A stretch of 23,209 nucleotides of DNA from Clostridiales bacterium (GCA_004557075.1 SFEX01000026.1:1-23209); one strand, 5' to 3'; shown: positions 1 through 8,307, numbered from the stretch's first letter. Notes: generated by a model not told the origin, from the sequence alone. Made by a program: numbers and translations.

Positions 1-234
1 AAAACTGCGAAGCACCTGACGCGGAGAAACTTTCGAGTGATTTTTTCTTTTTGAGGTGCAGATGGGCTGACGCCCATCAAGATGAAAAGGGGAAAAAGCA
101 CCGAAAAGAGCCCGCGTCAGGCGACAGCGGTTCGACTCTCCTATGCTTAAACGCGCGAGTGCAATAAAGAACATTTAAAATGTTACCGGTCGCGTTATGG
201 CAAAAGCGATTATCTAAAGCGTAGAAACGAAAAG
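1..234. other. Structured intergenic stretch, possible small RNA or element end
   Basis: No complete gene is visible here. A perfect 10-bp inverted repeat (CCTGACGCGG at 15-24, CCGCGTCAGG at 112-121) encloses a 7-bp hairpin (GATGGGC at 61-67, GCCCATC at 72-78) and a shorter outer pairing (GGTGC at 55-59 with GCACC at 97-101). A separate palindrome (AACATTT / AAATGTT) lies at 170-184. One plus frame stays open from position 3 to a stop at 164-166 without a start in the window, so the 3' end of a gene beginning outside cannot be excluded, though its base use is unlike the neighbouring genes. It could be a plus-strand structured RNA ending at the terminator at 235-272. No known RNA family was recognised. 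Confidence 0.4.
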
Positions 235-272
235 AAAAAATGGAAGCAATCTGATGATTGCTTCCATTTTTA
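235..272. terminator. Bidirectional terminator downstream of dnaJ
   Basis: A perfect 11-bp stem (TGGAAGCAATC at 241-251, GATTGCTTCCA at 256-266) with a TGAT loop is flanked by an A-tract on the left and a T-tract on the right. It therefore has the form of an intrinsic terminator in both directions. It ends the minus-strand heat-shock operon just beyond the dnaJ stop codon and could also end a plus-strand transcript from 1-234. Confidence 0.9.
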
Positions 273-281
273 TATTACATA

Positions 282-1412
282 TTACTTTTTGCGCTTGCCG
301 AAGACGCTGCTTTTCACATCCACGCTCTCGCCGAGAGTCTCCGAGAATGCTTTCAGCGCCTCTTTCTGCTTGGCGTTCAGTCCCTTGGGAACTACAACTC
401 GGACGGTGACAAACTGATCGCCGCGGCCTGTCGAGCGCAGATACGGAACGCCCTTGCCCTTGAGCCGGAACATGGTTCCCGTCTGGGTGCCCTCGGGTAT
501 TGTCAGCTTGACCTTGCCGTCAAGCGTGGGAACCTCGATCTCCGCGCCGAGCGCTGCTTTTGCAAAGGATATCTCCTGATCCAGCAGTATTGACGTGCCC
601 TCGCGCTCAAAACGCGCATGGGGCTGCACGAGGATCGTCACGAGCAGATCGCCGGCAGGGCCGCCGTTAATTCCGGAGTTGCCCTGACCGCGAAGCGATA
701 TTGTCTGTCCGTCGTCGATGCCGGCGGGCACGTTTATGTTCACCTTGTGCTGGCGGCGGATGCTGCCGATACCGCGGCAGGTATGGCACGGGCTGTGGAT
801 GATCTTGCCGCGTCCCTTGCACTTGGGGCACTGGACATTGGACTGCATCATGCCGAAGGGCGTGCGCTGGGTGCTCTTGACCTGGCCGCTGCCCTTACAG
901 TCGGGGCAGACTTCCGCCGTGGTACCGTCGGCGCAGCCTGTGCCCTTGCAGTCGGGGCACTGCTCGATGCGCGCTACGGTGACGTCCTTTTTGGTGCCGA
1001 ATGCCGCTTCTTCAAATTTTATGTTCAAGCTCGCCCGCAGATTATCACCCTTGCGCGGGGCATTGGGGTTTCGCCCACCGCCGCCTCCGAAGCCGAAAAT
1101 ATCGCTGAAAATATCTCCGAAGCCGCCGAAATCTCCGAAGCCCTCAAAACCGCCGAAGCCGCCGCCTCCGAAGCCCTGGCTCGGGTCAAAGGCCGCGTGG
1201 CCGAATTTGTCATACTTTGCGCGCTTATCGGGGTCGGATAGCACCTCATACGCCTCGTTTATCTCCTTAAAGCGCGCTTCGCACTCCTTGTCGCCGGGGT
1301 GCAGGTCGGGATGGTTTTCCTTGGCAAGCTTTCTGTATGCTTTTTTGAGTTCGTCCTCCGATGCGCTCTTCTGAACGCCGAGAACCTCATAATAATCTCT
1401 TTTTTCTGCCAT
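282..1412 (-). CDS. dnaJ: Chaperone protein DnaJ (Hsp40)
   Basis: Cytosolic co-chaperone that binds unfolded clients, delivers them to DnaK and stimulates DnaK ATP hydrolysis. The 376-residue protein has the full type I layout. The J domain covers residues 5-70 with the catalytic HPD at 34-36. A Gly/Phe-rich linker covers about 75-112. Four CxxCxGxG zinc-binding repeats lie at 152-159, 169-176, 195-202 and 209-216, followed by the C-terminal client-binding and dimerisation domains. The start is preceded by a GAGGT ribosome binding site. It is the last gene of hrcA-grpE-dnaK-dnaJ, separated from dnaK by 64 bp containing a strong hairpin, and is followed by a bidirectional terminator. Nothing is missing or truncated. 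Confidence 0.98.
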   Translation of the reverse strand: MAEKRDYYEVLGVQKSASEDELKKAYRKLAKENHPDLHPGDKECEARFKEINEAYEVLSDPDKRAKYDKFGHAAFDPSQGFGGGGFGGFEGFGDFGGFGDIFSDIFGFGGGGGRNPNAPRKGDNLRASLNIKFEEAAFGTKKDVTVARIEQCPDCKGTGCADGTTAEVCPDCKGSGQVKSTQRTPFGMMQSNVQCPKCKGRGKIIHSPCHTCRGIGSIRRQHKVNINVPAGIDDGQTISLRGQGNSGINGGPAGDLLVTILVQPHARFEREGTSILLDQEISFAKAALGAEIEVPTLDGKVKLTIPEGTQTGTMFRLKGKGVPYLRSTGRGDQFVTVRVVVPKGLNAKQKEALKAFSETLGESVDVKSSVFGKRKK

Positions 1413-1443
1413 ACGGATACCTCAACTTGGTTTTTGACAGCCT

Positions 1444-1468
1444 GCGGGCACGCTTTTGGCGTGCCCGC
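1444..1468 (-). other. Strong hairpin between dnaK and dnaJ
   Basis: GCGGGCACGC at 1444-1453 pairs perfectly with GCGTGCCCGC at 1459-1468 around a 5-nt loop. On the transcribed minus strand it is followed by AGGCTGTCAAAAACC, with no uridine run, so it does not look like a full terminator. A partial attenuator, processing site or 3' stabiliser that keeps DnaK above DnaJ is the likely role (inference). Confidence 0.7.
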
Positions 1469-1476
1469 TTGGGTAA

Positions 1477-3312
1477 TTACTTGTTTTCGTCGTCGTCAAC
1501 GACGGTGTAGTCGGCGTCGTAGTATTCCTGACCGCCTGCGCCCTGAGCGCCGCCGGCTTGGTTCGGGTCAAAGCCCGCGCCCTGAGCTGCCTGAGCCGCC
1601 TCATAGAGCTTGCCGAACACATCGGTCAGCTCCTTGGTGGCCTGCTTGATGCTCTCGGTATCGGTGCCGGTCAGCGCGGTCTTGAGGGTGGAAAGCTTTG
1701 CTTCGATCTCGCTCTTTATCGAGGGATCGACCTTATCGCCCATCTCGGAGAGGGTCTGCTCGGTCTGATACACGATCTGGTCACCCTGATTGCGGACGTC
1801 GATCTCTTCCTTGCGCTTTGCGTCCTCGGCAGCGTACATCTCGGCCTCCTTGACTGCCTTGTCGATGTCCTCCTTGGACATGTTGGTGGAGGAGGTGATG
1901 GTGATGTGCTGCTCCTTGCCGGTGCCGAGATCCTTTGCCGATACGTTTACGATGCCGTTTGCGTCGATATCGAAGGTGACCTCGATCTGAGGAACGCCGC
2001 GGCGCGCCGGTGCGATGCCGTCAAGGTTGAAGCGGCCGAGGCTCTTGTTGTACTGAGCCATCTCTCGCTCGCCCTGAAGTACGTTTATTTCAACAGCGGT
2101 CTGATTGTCGGCTGCGGTGGAGAATATCTGGCTCTTCTTGGTGGGTATGGTGGTGTTGCGCTCAATGAGTCTGGTGCAGACACCGCCGAGAGTCTCGATG
2201 CCGAGGGACAGCGGGGTAACGTCGAGCAGCAGGACGCCCTTGACGTCGCCTGCCAGAACGCCGCCCTGAATAGCCGCGCCGATAGCAACGCACTCATCGG
2301 GGTTGATGCCCTTGAAGCCTTCCTTGCCGGTGAGCTGCTTTACCATCTCCTGAACTGCGGGGATACGGGAGGAGCCGCCGACCATCAGAACCTTGGAGAT
2401 ATCGCCGGCCGACAGGCCGGAATCGCTCAGAGCCTGCTTTACGGGGCCCATGGTCTTTTCGACCAGATGATGGGTCAGCTCGTTGAACTTTGCGCGGCTC
2501 AGGGTCACGTCAAGGTGCTTCGGGCCTGTTGCGTCAGCGGTGATGTAGGGCAGGTTGATGTTGGAGGTCGTTACGCCGGACAGCTCGATCTTGGCCTTCT
2601 CGGCAGCCTCACGCAGACGCTGCATTGCGACCTTGTCGCTTGAAAGGTCGATGCCCTCTGCCTTCTTGAACTCCTCAACGAGGTACTTGGTGATGCATGC
2701 GTCGAAGTCGTCGCCGCCCAGACGGTTGTTGCCGGCCGTCGCCAGAACCTCGATAACGCCGTCGCCGATCTCCAGAACGGAGACATCGAAGGTGCCGCCG
2801 CCGAGGTCGTAAACCATGATCTTCTGGTCGGATTCCTTATCCAGACCGTAGGCCAGAGCTGCTGCGGTCGGCTCGTTTATGATGCGCTTTACGTCAAGAC
2901 CGGCGATGCGGCCTGCGTCCTTGGTTGCCTGACGCTGTGCGTCGGTGAAGTATGCGGGAACGGTGATGACAGCCTCGGTAACGGTCTGGCCGAGGTAGCT
3001 CTCGGCGTCGGCCTTGAGCTTCTGGAGCACCATTGCGGATATCTCCTGAGGCGTATATGCTTTATTGTCAATGGTCACCTTGTAGCTGGAGCCCATTTCG
3101 CGCTTTATCGAAGAGATAGTGCGGTCGGGGTTTGTGATGGCCTGGCGCTTTGCCACCTGGCCTACCATTCTCTCGCCGGTCTTTGCAAATGCAACGACGG
3201 ACGGTGTGGTGCGGGCGCCCTCTGCGTTCGCGATAACAACAGCCTCGCCGCCTTCCATGACGGACACGCAGCTATTAGTAGTACCGAGGTCAATACCTAT
3301 AATCTTACCCAT
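1477..3312 (-). CDS. dnaK: Chaperone protein DnaK (Hsp70)
   Basis: ATP-dependent cytosolic chaperone working with DnaJ and the nucleotide-exchange factor GrpE. The 611-residue protein begins with the Hsp70 phosphate-binding signature GIDLGTTNS at residues 6-14, and carries the later signatures VYDLGGGTFDVSVLEIG and VLMVGGSSRIPAVQ of the actin-like nucleotide-binding domain. The substrate-binding domain and helical lid follow, ending in a Gly/Ala/Gln-rich tail and an acidic terminus. The length fits Gram-positive DnaK, which is shorter than the E. coli protein. A clear AGGAGG ribosome binding site precedes the ATG. It lies 52 bp after grpE in the same operon, under HrcA/CIRCE control. Confidence 0.99.
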   Translation of the reverse strand: MGKIIGIDLGTTNSCVSVMEGGEAVVIANAEGARTTPSVVAFAKTGERMVGQVAKRQAITNPDRTISSIKREMGSSYKVTIDNKAYTPQEISAMVLQKLKADAESYLGQTVTEAVITVPAYFTDAQRQATKDAGRIAGLDVKRIINEPTAAALAYGLDKESDQKIMVYDLGGGTFDVSVLEIGDGVIEVLATAGNNRLGGDDFDACITKYLVEEFKKAEGIDLSSDKVAMQRLREAAEKAKIELSGVTTSNINLPYITADATGPKHLDVTLSRAKFNELTHHLVEKTMGPVKQALSDSGLSAGDISKVLMVGGSSRIPAVQEMVKQLTGKEGFKGINPDECVAIGAAIQGGVLAGDVKGVLLLDVTPLSLGIETLGGVCTRLIERNTTIPTKKSQIFSTAADNQTAVEINVLQGEREMAQYNKSLGRFNLDGIAPARRGVPQIEVTFDIDANGIVNVSAKDLGTGKEQHITITSSTNMSKEDIDKAVKEAEMYAAEDAKRKEEIDVRNQGDQIVYQTEQTLSEMGDKVDPSIKSEIEAKLSTLKTALTGTDTESIKQATKELTDVFGKLYEAAQAAQGAGFDPNQAGGAQGAGGQEYYDADYTVVDDDENK

Positions 3313-3364
3313 TTTTATTTCCTCCTATTGAAAGTGAATAATCTACAAAATCAAAATTTATAAT

Positions 3365-3949
3365 TCAGTTTGCCACTTTTACCATGGCAAAACGGATTAC
3401 CTTGTCATTGAGCTTGAAGCCCTTCTGGAACACCTCGACGACTTCGTTCTCACCGAAGTTCTCGTCCTCGACATGCATAACGGCGTTGTGCATATTCGGG
3501 TCAAAGGTCTTGCCTAAAGCCTCGATCTCCGTGATACCCAGCTTCTCAAGGGTCGTGTTAAACTGGGTCATTATCATCTCAACGCCCTTGCGGTAGGCTT
3601 CGTCCGCAGTCGACTGAGCCAGCGCGCGCTCGAGATTATCGTACACCGGCAGGAATTTCAGCAGGGTGTCTGCCTTTATATCGGTATACAGCGACTCGCG
3701 CTCCTTCTGACTGCGCTTGCGGAAGTTATCGTACTCTGCGCACAGCCGCAGATATTTTTCCTTTTCCTCTTTGATCAGCTTTTCGGCCGCTTCCTTTATC
3801 TCGATCTCCTTTTTGGATTCCTTTTTGTTCTTTTTATCCTTCTTGGAGTCAGCTTTTTCCTCGGCCTTCGTTTCAGTCTCTTCGGCAGCCGTTTCCCCGA
3901 TCTTTTCTTCCTCTATCTCTTCTGCCGGATTTTCTTTCTTAGTGCTCAT
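3365..3949 (-). CDS. grpE: Nucleotide exchange factor GrpE
   Basis: Cytosolic homodimer that releases ADP from DnaK and resets the chaperone cycle. The 194-residue protein has a strongly charged Glu/Lys N-terminal third (about residues 1-60), then a long coiled-coil helix containing the conserved AEYDNFRKRSQKE stretch. The C-terminal beta domain ends with the family signature around VFQKGFKLNDKVIRFAMV. The ATG overlaps the end of hrcA by 11 nt, which suggests translational coupling; a purine-rich AAAGGGG lies 12 nt upstream, somewhat far for a ribosome binding site. The lysine/glutamate-rich head is longer than in many homologues but common in Clostridia. Confidence 0.97.
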   Translation of the reverse strand: MSTKKENPAEEIEEEKIGETAAEETETKAEEKADSKKDKKNKKESKKEIEIKEAAEKLIKEEKEKYLRLCAEYDNFRKRSQKERESLYTDIKADTLLKFLPVYDNLERALAQSTADEAYRKGVEMIMTQFNTTLEKLGITEIEALGKTFDPNMHNAVMHVEDENFGENEVVEVFQKGFKLNDKVIRFAMVKVAN

Positions 3950-5036
3950 CTATGATGTCATCCCCTTTGATGATTAGTTTATTATGCATTCCTGACGGTG
4001 GCGCTTCGCCGCCGCCGAGCCGGCGGGACAGCCCCGCGGCAAGGAAGCTCAGCTTTGCCGCAACGGCGGAATAATCCATCCTTGTAGGCCCGACGACGCC
4101 TATCAGTCCTTTAGTATTATCGCCCATATCGTAGCTTGCGATAACAACGCTGGAATCTTTTAGCTCCTCGGCGACGTTTTCCGGCCCTATCAGCACCCTG
4201 ACCTCCGAGCCATCGCCGAACATCTCGTCCACGGGGCCGGACAGCACATGCCCGCCGTCGGCAAGATAATTCATCAGCTTATGCGCCTTCTCGGTATCCC
4301 TGTACTCGGGCTGACCCAAAAGCCTGTTTTCGCCCGTGACGTAGGCTTCGATCTCCTGCGTGCTTGCTAAAGTCTCCATCGCAAAGGAGGCGATAACGGA
4401 GGTAAGCCCCATTGAGTCCTGAGCCGCGCGCTCGGTGGAATTTATGAGCACCGGCGTTATCTTGTCGTTTGAAATGCCGGTGAAGTTTGCGTTAAACAGC
4501 GTGCCGAGCTTATTTATCATGCTCTGGTTGACCGATATCGGCAGATGCACAAGCTTATTCTTAACTGTATTGTTGCTCAGCATCACGACGATTATGAAGG
4601 TGTTGGCGTCGATATATATAAGGTCAAAGCGCTGTATCGTCGCCGGAGCGTGGCAGCCTATCGCAAGCGCGGGGTAATCGGTGAGCTGGGAGGCGATTTT
4701 GCCGACGTCGCTCATCATACCGTCAAGCTGCGTTATCTTATCGTTGAGGCGTCGGTTTATCTCCTCTGTCTCCTCAATGGACAGCTTTTGCTTTTCCATG
4801 AGCTCGTTGACATACATCCTGTAACCCGCAGGCGTGGGTATTCGCCCGGCCGAGGTGTGCGGCTGCTCGAGATATCCCATCGCTGTCAGCTCCGCAAGCT
4901 CGTTGCGTATGGTGGCGCTGCTGCACCCGAGATCCGTGATGCCCGCAATAGCCTTGCTGCCCACGGGCTCGGCGGTTTTTATATATTCCTCGATCAGCGC
5001 GCCGAGTATTTTCTTTTTCCTTTCGCTGATACTCAT
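3939..5036 (-). CDS. hrcA: Heat-inducible transcription repressor HrcA
   Basis: Repressor that binds CIRCE operators upstream of class I heat-shock genes; its folding depends on GroE, coupling repression to chaperone availability. The 365-residue protein has the N-terminal winged-helix DNA-binding domain (residues 1 to about 75, including EEYIKTAEPVGSKAIA and the recognition region SSATIRNELAELTAMGYLEQ). The GAF-like domain and the C-terminal family signature GLIGVVGPTRMDYSAV follow. It is first in hrcA-grpE-dnaK-dnaJ, so it represses itself through the CIRCE directly upstream. A CIRCE half-site touches the start codon. The ribosome binding site AGAAGG stands 11 nt before ATG. Confidence 0.97.
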   Translation of the reverse strand: MSISERKKKILGALIEEYIKTAEPVGSKAIAGITDLGCSSATIRNELAELTAMGYLEQPHTSAGRIPTPAGYRMYVNELMEKQKLSIEETEEINRRLNDKITQLDGMMSDVGKIASQLTDYPALAIGCHAPATIQRFDLIYIDANTFIIVVMLSNNTVKNKLVHLPISVNQSMINKLGTLFNANFTGISNDKITPVLINSTERAAQDSMGLTSVIASFAMETLASTQEIEAYVTGENRLLGQPEYRDTEKAHKLMNYLADGGHVLSGPVDEMFGDGSEVRVLIGPENVAEELKDSSVVIASYDMGDNTKGLIGVVGPTRMDYSAVAAKLSFLAAGLSRRLGGGEAPPSGMHNKLIIKGDDIIDEH

Positions 5037-5045
5037 TTAGCACTC
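5037..5045 (-). promoter_or_regulatory. Extra CIRCE half-site at the hrcA start
   Basis: The exact consensus half-site TTAGCACTC lies immediately next to the hrcA start codon, outside the main 27-bp CIRCE, in the same orientation as its left arm and 14 bp from it. It shares no proper 9-bp-spaced partner, so it is either a remnant of a duplicated operator or an accessory HrcA contact covering the ribosome binding region. Confidence 0.7.
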
Positions 5046-5059
5046 AACCTTCTCGTTCG

Positions 5060-5086
5060 CTGGCACTCTTATCCTTCGAGTGCTAA
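5060..5086 (-). promoter_or_regulatory. CIRCE operator for HrcA
   Basis: CTGGCACTC at 5060-5068, nine bases, then GAGTGCTAA at 5078-5086. This matches the CIRCE consensus TTAGCACTC-N9-GAGTGCTAA with two substitutions, both at the outer end of the left arm. It overlaps the -10 box by two bases and covers the start-site region, so bound HrcA should block initiation of the whole heat-shock operon. Confidence 0.93.
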
Positions 5087-5113
5087 TATAGCATTATTTT
5101 TTACCTTTGTCAA
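5085..5113 (-). promoter_or_regulatory. Sigma-A promoter of the hrcA operon
   Basis: On the minus strand, TTGACA (5108-5113) and TATATT (5085-5090) are separated by exactly 17 bp. The -35 is perfect and the -10 has one substitution. This is a strong promoter held down by CIRCE, as expected for class I heat-shock genes. Confidence 0.92.
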
Positions 5114-5166
5114 GGCTTTTATTCAAAAATTCGTACAAATATTTATATATTTTCTTAAACAAATTT

Positions 5167-5191
5167 AAAGCCCGCCATACAGGCGGGCTTT
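5167..5191 (-). terminator. Terminator after rpoD
   Basis: AAAGCCCGCC (5167-5176) pairs with GGCGGGCTTT (5182-5191) around a 5-nt loop; on the minus strand it is followed by AAATTTGTTT, a T-rich tract. It separates the dgt-dnaG-rpoD transcript from the hrcA promoter. Confidence 0.85.
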
Positions 5192-5289
5192 AAGCATATG
5201 GTGAGCATATTGGGTTAAACGCTGTAACTTCTATAGGACGCGCCGCACCCGTAGGTGCAGCCAAATGAGTACAGGCAAAATATGCTTAA
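5190..5289. repeat. Intergenic inverted repeat, possible tiny element
   Basis: The gap between rpoD and its terminator holds a perfect 10-bp inverted repeat, TTAAGCATAT (5190-5199) and ATATGCTTAA (5280-5289). Inside is CCGCACCCGTAGGTGCAGCC (5243-5262), which matches 18 of 20 bases at 20804-20823. The outer arms resemble the ends of the element at 19054-19325 (shared TAAGCATA). A short non-autonomous element inserted downstream of rpoD is possible but unproven; no coding capacity is visible. Confidence 0.4.
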
Positions 5290-5304
5290 TTTACATATTA
5301 CACG

Positions 5305-6522
5305 TCAATTCAAAAAGTCGCGGAGCTTTTTGCTGCGGCTGGGGTGGCGGAGCTTGCGAAGCGCCTTGGCCTCGATCTGGCGTATGCGCTCGCGGGTGAC
5401 GTTAAATTCCTTGCCGACCTCCTCAAGGGTGCGGGTGCGGCCGTCAACGATGCCGAAGCGAAGCTCAAGCACCTTTTTCTCCCTCGGCGTCAGGGTGTCG
5501 AGCACCTCCATGAGCTGCTCCTTGAGCAGGGAGAAGCTCGCGGCCTCCGACGGCTCGGACGCGTCCTCGTCGGGGATGAAGTCGCCAAGGTGCGAATCCT
5601 CCTCCTCGCCGATAGGCGTCTCCAGCGACACAGGCTCCTGCGCTATCTTCAGAATATCGCGCACCTTATCGACGGGCATGCCCATCTCAGCTGCGATCTC
5701 CTCGGCGCTGGGGTCGTGGCCAAGCTCCTGAAGGAGCTGGCGGGACACGCGGATGACCTTGTTTATCGTCTCGACCATGTGCACGGGGATGCGTATGGTG
5801 CGCGCCTGATCGGCGATGGCACGGGTTATGGCCTGTCTTATCCACCATGTCGCGTAGGTGGAGAACTTATAGCCCTTGGTATAGTCGAATTTCTCGACTG
5901 CTTTTATAAGACCGAGGTTGCCCTCCTGGATGAGGTCGAGGAACAGCATTCCGCGTCCGACATAGCGCTTTGCTATGGAAACGACCAGACGCAGGTTTGC
6001 CTCGGCCATGCGGCGCTTCGCGTCCTCGTCGCCCTCGCTCATCTTTATCGCAAGTTCGACCTCCTCGCCCGCTGTCAGCAGGGGCACCTTGCCTATCTCC
6101 TTGAGGTACATTCGCACGGGGTCGTCGGTGGTATACGTCTCGATATCCGCCTCGACCTCGACGATCTCCTCCTCGGTGACCTCTTCTATTTCATTAAGCT
6201 CCTCAAGCTCCGGCAGGGCGATATCGTCAAGTATGGGCACGGCGTCGGCGCCGCTGATGTCAACATCAATGCCGTTTGCCTCAAGGCTGTCATAGAACTT
6301 GCTGATTGTCTCGGCGTCCACTCCCTTTTCCTCAAGCGCGGCGATCTCTTTTGTGGATATCTTACCGCTTTTCTTTGCCTTCTCAAGCAGCTCCGAAAGA
6401 AGCTCGTCCTGAGTTTTCGGCTCGGAAGAAGGCTTCTCAGGCGTAGAATCGGCCTCCTCAAGCAGCTTATCGGCAGCAAGCTCGAGTTCTTTTTCGGTCA
6501 TAGTCTCTTTTTTCTTATCCAT
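5305..6522 (-). CDS. rpoD: RNA polymerase primary sigma factor SigA/RpoD
   Basis: Housekeeping sigma factor that directs RNA polymerase to TTGACA/TATAAT promoters such as those seen in this window. The 405-residue protein has an acidic N-terminal region 1.1-like part (to about 130), region 1.2 (about 132-165) and region 2 (about 173-243). Region 2 includes the melting and -10 recognition segment YKFSTYATWWIRQAITRAIA. Region 3 covers about 250-325 and region 4 about 340-398, with the -35-binding helix-turn-helix TLEEVGKEFNVTRERIRQIE and the terminal LRHPSRSKKLRDFL signature. The start lies 5 nt after the dnaG stop codon, with a GAGGGG ribosome binding site inside the end of dnaG, so it is cotranscribed with dgt and dnaG. 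Confidence 0.98.
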   Translation of the reverse strand: MDKKKETMTEKELELAADKLLEEADSTPEKPSSEPKTQDELLSELLEKAKKSGKISTKEIAALEEKGVDAETISKFYDSLEANGIDVDISGADAVPILDDIALPELEELNEIEEVTEEEIVEVEADIETYTTDDPVRMYLKEIGKVPLLTAGEEVELAIKMSEGDEDAKRRMAEANLRLVVSIAKRYVGRGMLFLDLIQEGNLGLIKAVEKFDYTKGYKFSTYATWWIRQAITRAIADQARTIRIPVHMVETINKVIRVSRQLLQELGHDPSAEEIAAEMGMPVDKVRDILKIAQEPVSLETPIGEEEDSHLGDFIPDEDASEPSEAASFSLLKEQLMEVLDTLTPREKKVLELRFGIVDGRTRTLEEVGKEFNVTRERIRQIEAKALRKLRHPSRSKKLRDFLN

Positions 6523-6527
6523 TTATC

Positions 6528-8270
6528 TTACCCCTCATATCCTTTGGTTTCTTTAAGCTTATTTGCCAGAGAGCGCAGATCCTCCGATGAGTGCGCAAGC
6601 TCGTTTTGCCGCTTTATCCTGCCTATGTAATCGGCCAGAGCCTTTTCTCCGTTGCGGAGCATCTCCGGCTTTTGCAGGATGGCCGCGAGCAGCGACGCCT
6701 CCTGCGGCAGCAGCGCGGCAGACATTGTCGCCATGCTTATTATCTCGCCCTTTTCAAATTTTGATTTGAGCAGCGAATATATTTTCGCAAGCACCGCCGA
6801 TGAAAATTCCTCCGGCTCCGGCAGGGTCTTGCCCCTGCATATCCCCTGATCGAGGTACAGCAGCCTTATGATGCCCTCCTCGGCGGCCGCCGATTCCGGG
6901 TTTTCATAGCGAAACTCCTTCTCCACCGGCTGGAACTGCTTTTCCGGGTGCGCCTGAGACTTTGCATCGCGCCGAGTCGCTGCGCGCGTTAAGCTCTTTC
7001 TGCGGCGTTCAACTTCTTGTATCACAACATCGTCGGAAACGCCCGCCATTTTCGCTATGCGCATGGAGTATACCTGACGCTCGACAGCGCCCGACAGCCG
7101 CGCGGCCATATCCGACGCCTCTTTCAAAAACGCGACCTTCTGCTCGTCGACCGAGAGATCGTATTTATCCGTCACGGCCTGCAAGCGGTAGTCTATATGG
7201 TTCTCCGACTTATCCAGCAGGTTCCTGAACGCGTCCGCGCCCTTTGTTTTTATATACTCGTCCGGGTCCTTTGCACCCGACATGCTGAGCACCTTCACCT
7301 TGACGTCTAACTTATCCAGCAGACCTATCGCGCGCTGCGCCGCCTTTTTGCCCGCGCCGTCGGAGTCATAGGCGATGATGACCTCTTTCGTGTAGTGGGA
7401 TATGAGCCTCGCCTGCTCGGGCGTGAGCGACGTGCCCAAGGACGCGACGGCCGAGTCAAAGCCCGCCTGATGCATCATCACAACGTCAATATTTCCCTCT
7501 GCCAGTATTATATGTCCGCTCTTCGACTTTTTAGCCAAATTAAGTGCAAAAAGATTGCGGCTCTTGTTGAATACCAAGGTTTCGGGGCTGTTCATGTATT
7601 TCGGTTCACCGTCGCCGAGAATTCTGCCGGAAAAACCGATAACGTCGCCGCGCACATCTATGACCGGGAACATGAGCCGATTTCGGAACGTGTCGTAGTG
7701 TCCGCTGTTTTTGCCTTTTCTGACAAGTCCGGCGTCAAACATCTCGTATTCGGAGTAGCCGAGCTCCCTCATGGCTTTGATAAGACTGTCCCATGTATCC
7801 GGCGCGAAGCCGAGGCCGAAGCGCTTTGCCGTGGCCGGTGTTATCTCGCGCTTTGCCATGTAATCTCGCGCGGGCGCGCCCTCGGGCACGCTCAGGCAGG
7901 AGTAGAAAAACCTTGCCGCGTCGCGGTTAAGGTCAAGCAGCCTCCGGCGCTTTTTCGCCTCGCGGTTATCCTCCTGCTCGGGCATCGTCATCCCCACGCG
8001 CTTTGCTAAAAACTCCACCGCCTCCGGGAAGGAGAGATTCTCTATCTCCATTATGAAATTTATAACGCCGCCGCCCTTGCCGCAGCCGAAGCAGTGGTAT
8101 ATCTGCCTGTCGGGAGAGACGGAAAAGGACGGGGTTTTTTCGCTGTGGAACGGGCACAGTCCGAATTGGTTCGAGCCGGAGCGCTTGGTAAGCCGCACAT
8201 AGCTTCCCACAACGTCAACTATGTCGTTGCGCTCGACAAGCTCCTGCAAAAACGCCTCCGGTATCGCCAT
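6528..8270 (-). CDS. dnaG: DNA primase DnaG
   Basis: Synthesises RNA primers for the replication fork and is recruited by the DnaB-type helicase. The 580-residue protein has a CHC2 zinc-binding domain (C39, H42, C60, C63), a catalytic core, and a TOPRIM domain with the conserved glutamate in LAEGNIDVV (E258) and the acidic DSD at 302-304. A less conserved C-terminal helicase-binding domain follows. I chose the ATG at 8270 because AAAGGAG sits 8 nt upstream. A GTG nine bases further upstream is in frame but overlaps that ribosome binding site. It lies between dgt and rpoD, the classical macromolecular-synthesis arrangement in which primase and primary sigma factor share a transcript. Confidence 0.97.
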   Translation of the reverse strand: MAIPEAFLQELVERNDIVDVVGSYVRLTKRSGSNQFGLCPFHSEKTPSFSVSPDRQIYHCFGCGKGGGVINFIMEIENLSFPEAVEFLAKRVGMTMPEQEDNREAKKRRRLLDLNRDAARFFYSCLSVPEGAPARDYMAKREITPATAKRFGLGFAPDTWDSLIKAMRELGYSEYEMFDAGLVRKGKNSGHYDTFRNRLMFPVIDVRGDVIGFSGRILGDGEPKYMNSPETLVFNKSRNLFALNLAKKSKSGHIILAEGNIDVVMMHQAGFDSAVASLGTSLTPEQARLISHYTKEVIIAYDSDGAGKKAAQRAIGLLDKLDVKVKVLSMSGAKDPDEYIKTKGADAFRNLLDKSENHIDYRLQAVTDKYDLSVDEQKVAFLKEASDMAARLSGAVERQVYSMRIAKMAGVSDDVVIQEVERRRKSLTRAATRRDAKSQAHPEKQFQPVEKEFRYENPESAAAEEGIIRLLYLDQGICRGKTLPEPEEFSSAVLAKIYSLLKSKFEKGEIISMATMSAALLPQEASLLAAILQKPEMLRNGEKALADYIGRIKRQNELAHSSEDLRSLANKLKETKGYEG

Positions 8271-8307
8271 TTTCCTCACTCCTTTCCTGTTCTCAAACGC
8301 TGTCGGC

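Noticed and set aside
125..145. tRNA or tmRNA 3' end suggested by GGTTCGACTC
   Set aside because: The flanking bases do not form a proper T stem and there is no acceptor stem or CCA.
1558..2643. 361-codon plus-strand open frame opposite dnaK
   Set aside because: Frame shadow of dnaK; the sense protein is unmistakable and the antisense product resembles nothing.
5344..6630. 428-codon plus-strand open frame opposite rpoD
   Set aside because: Antisense shadow of a high-GC conserved gene; composition is Leu/Ala/Gly/Arg-rich, with no family features and no ribosome binding site.
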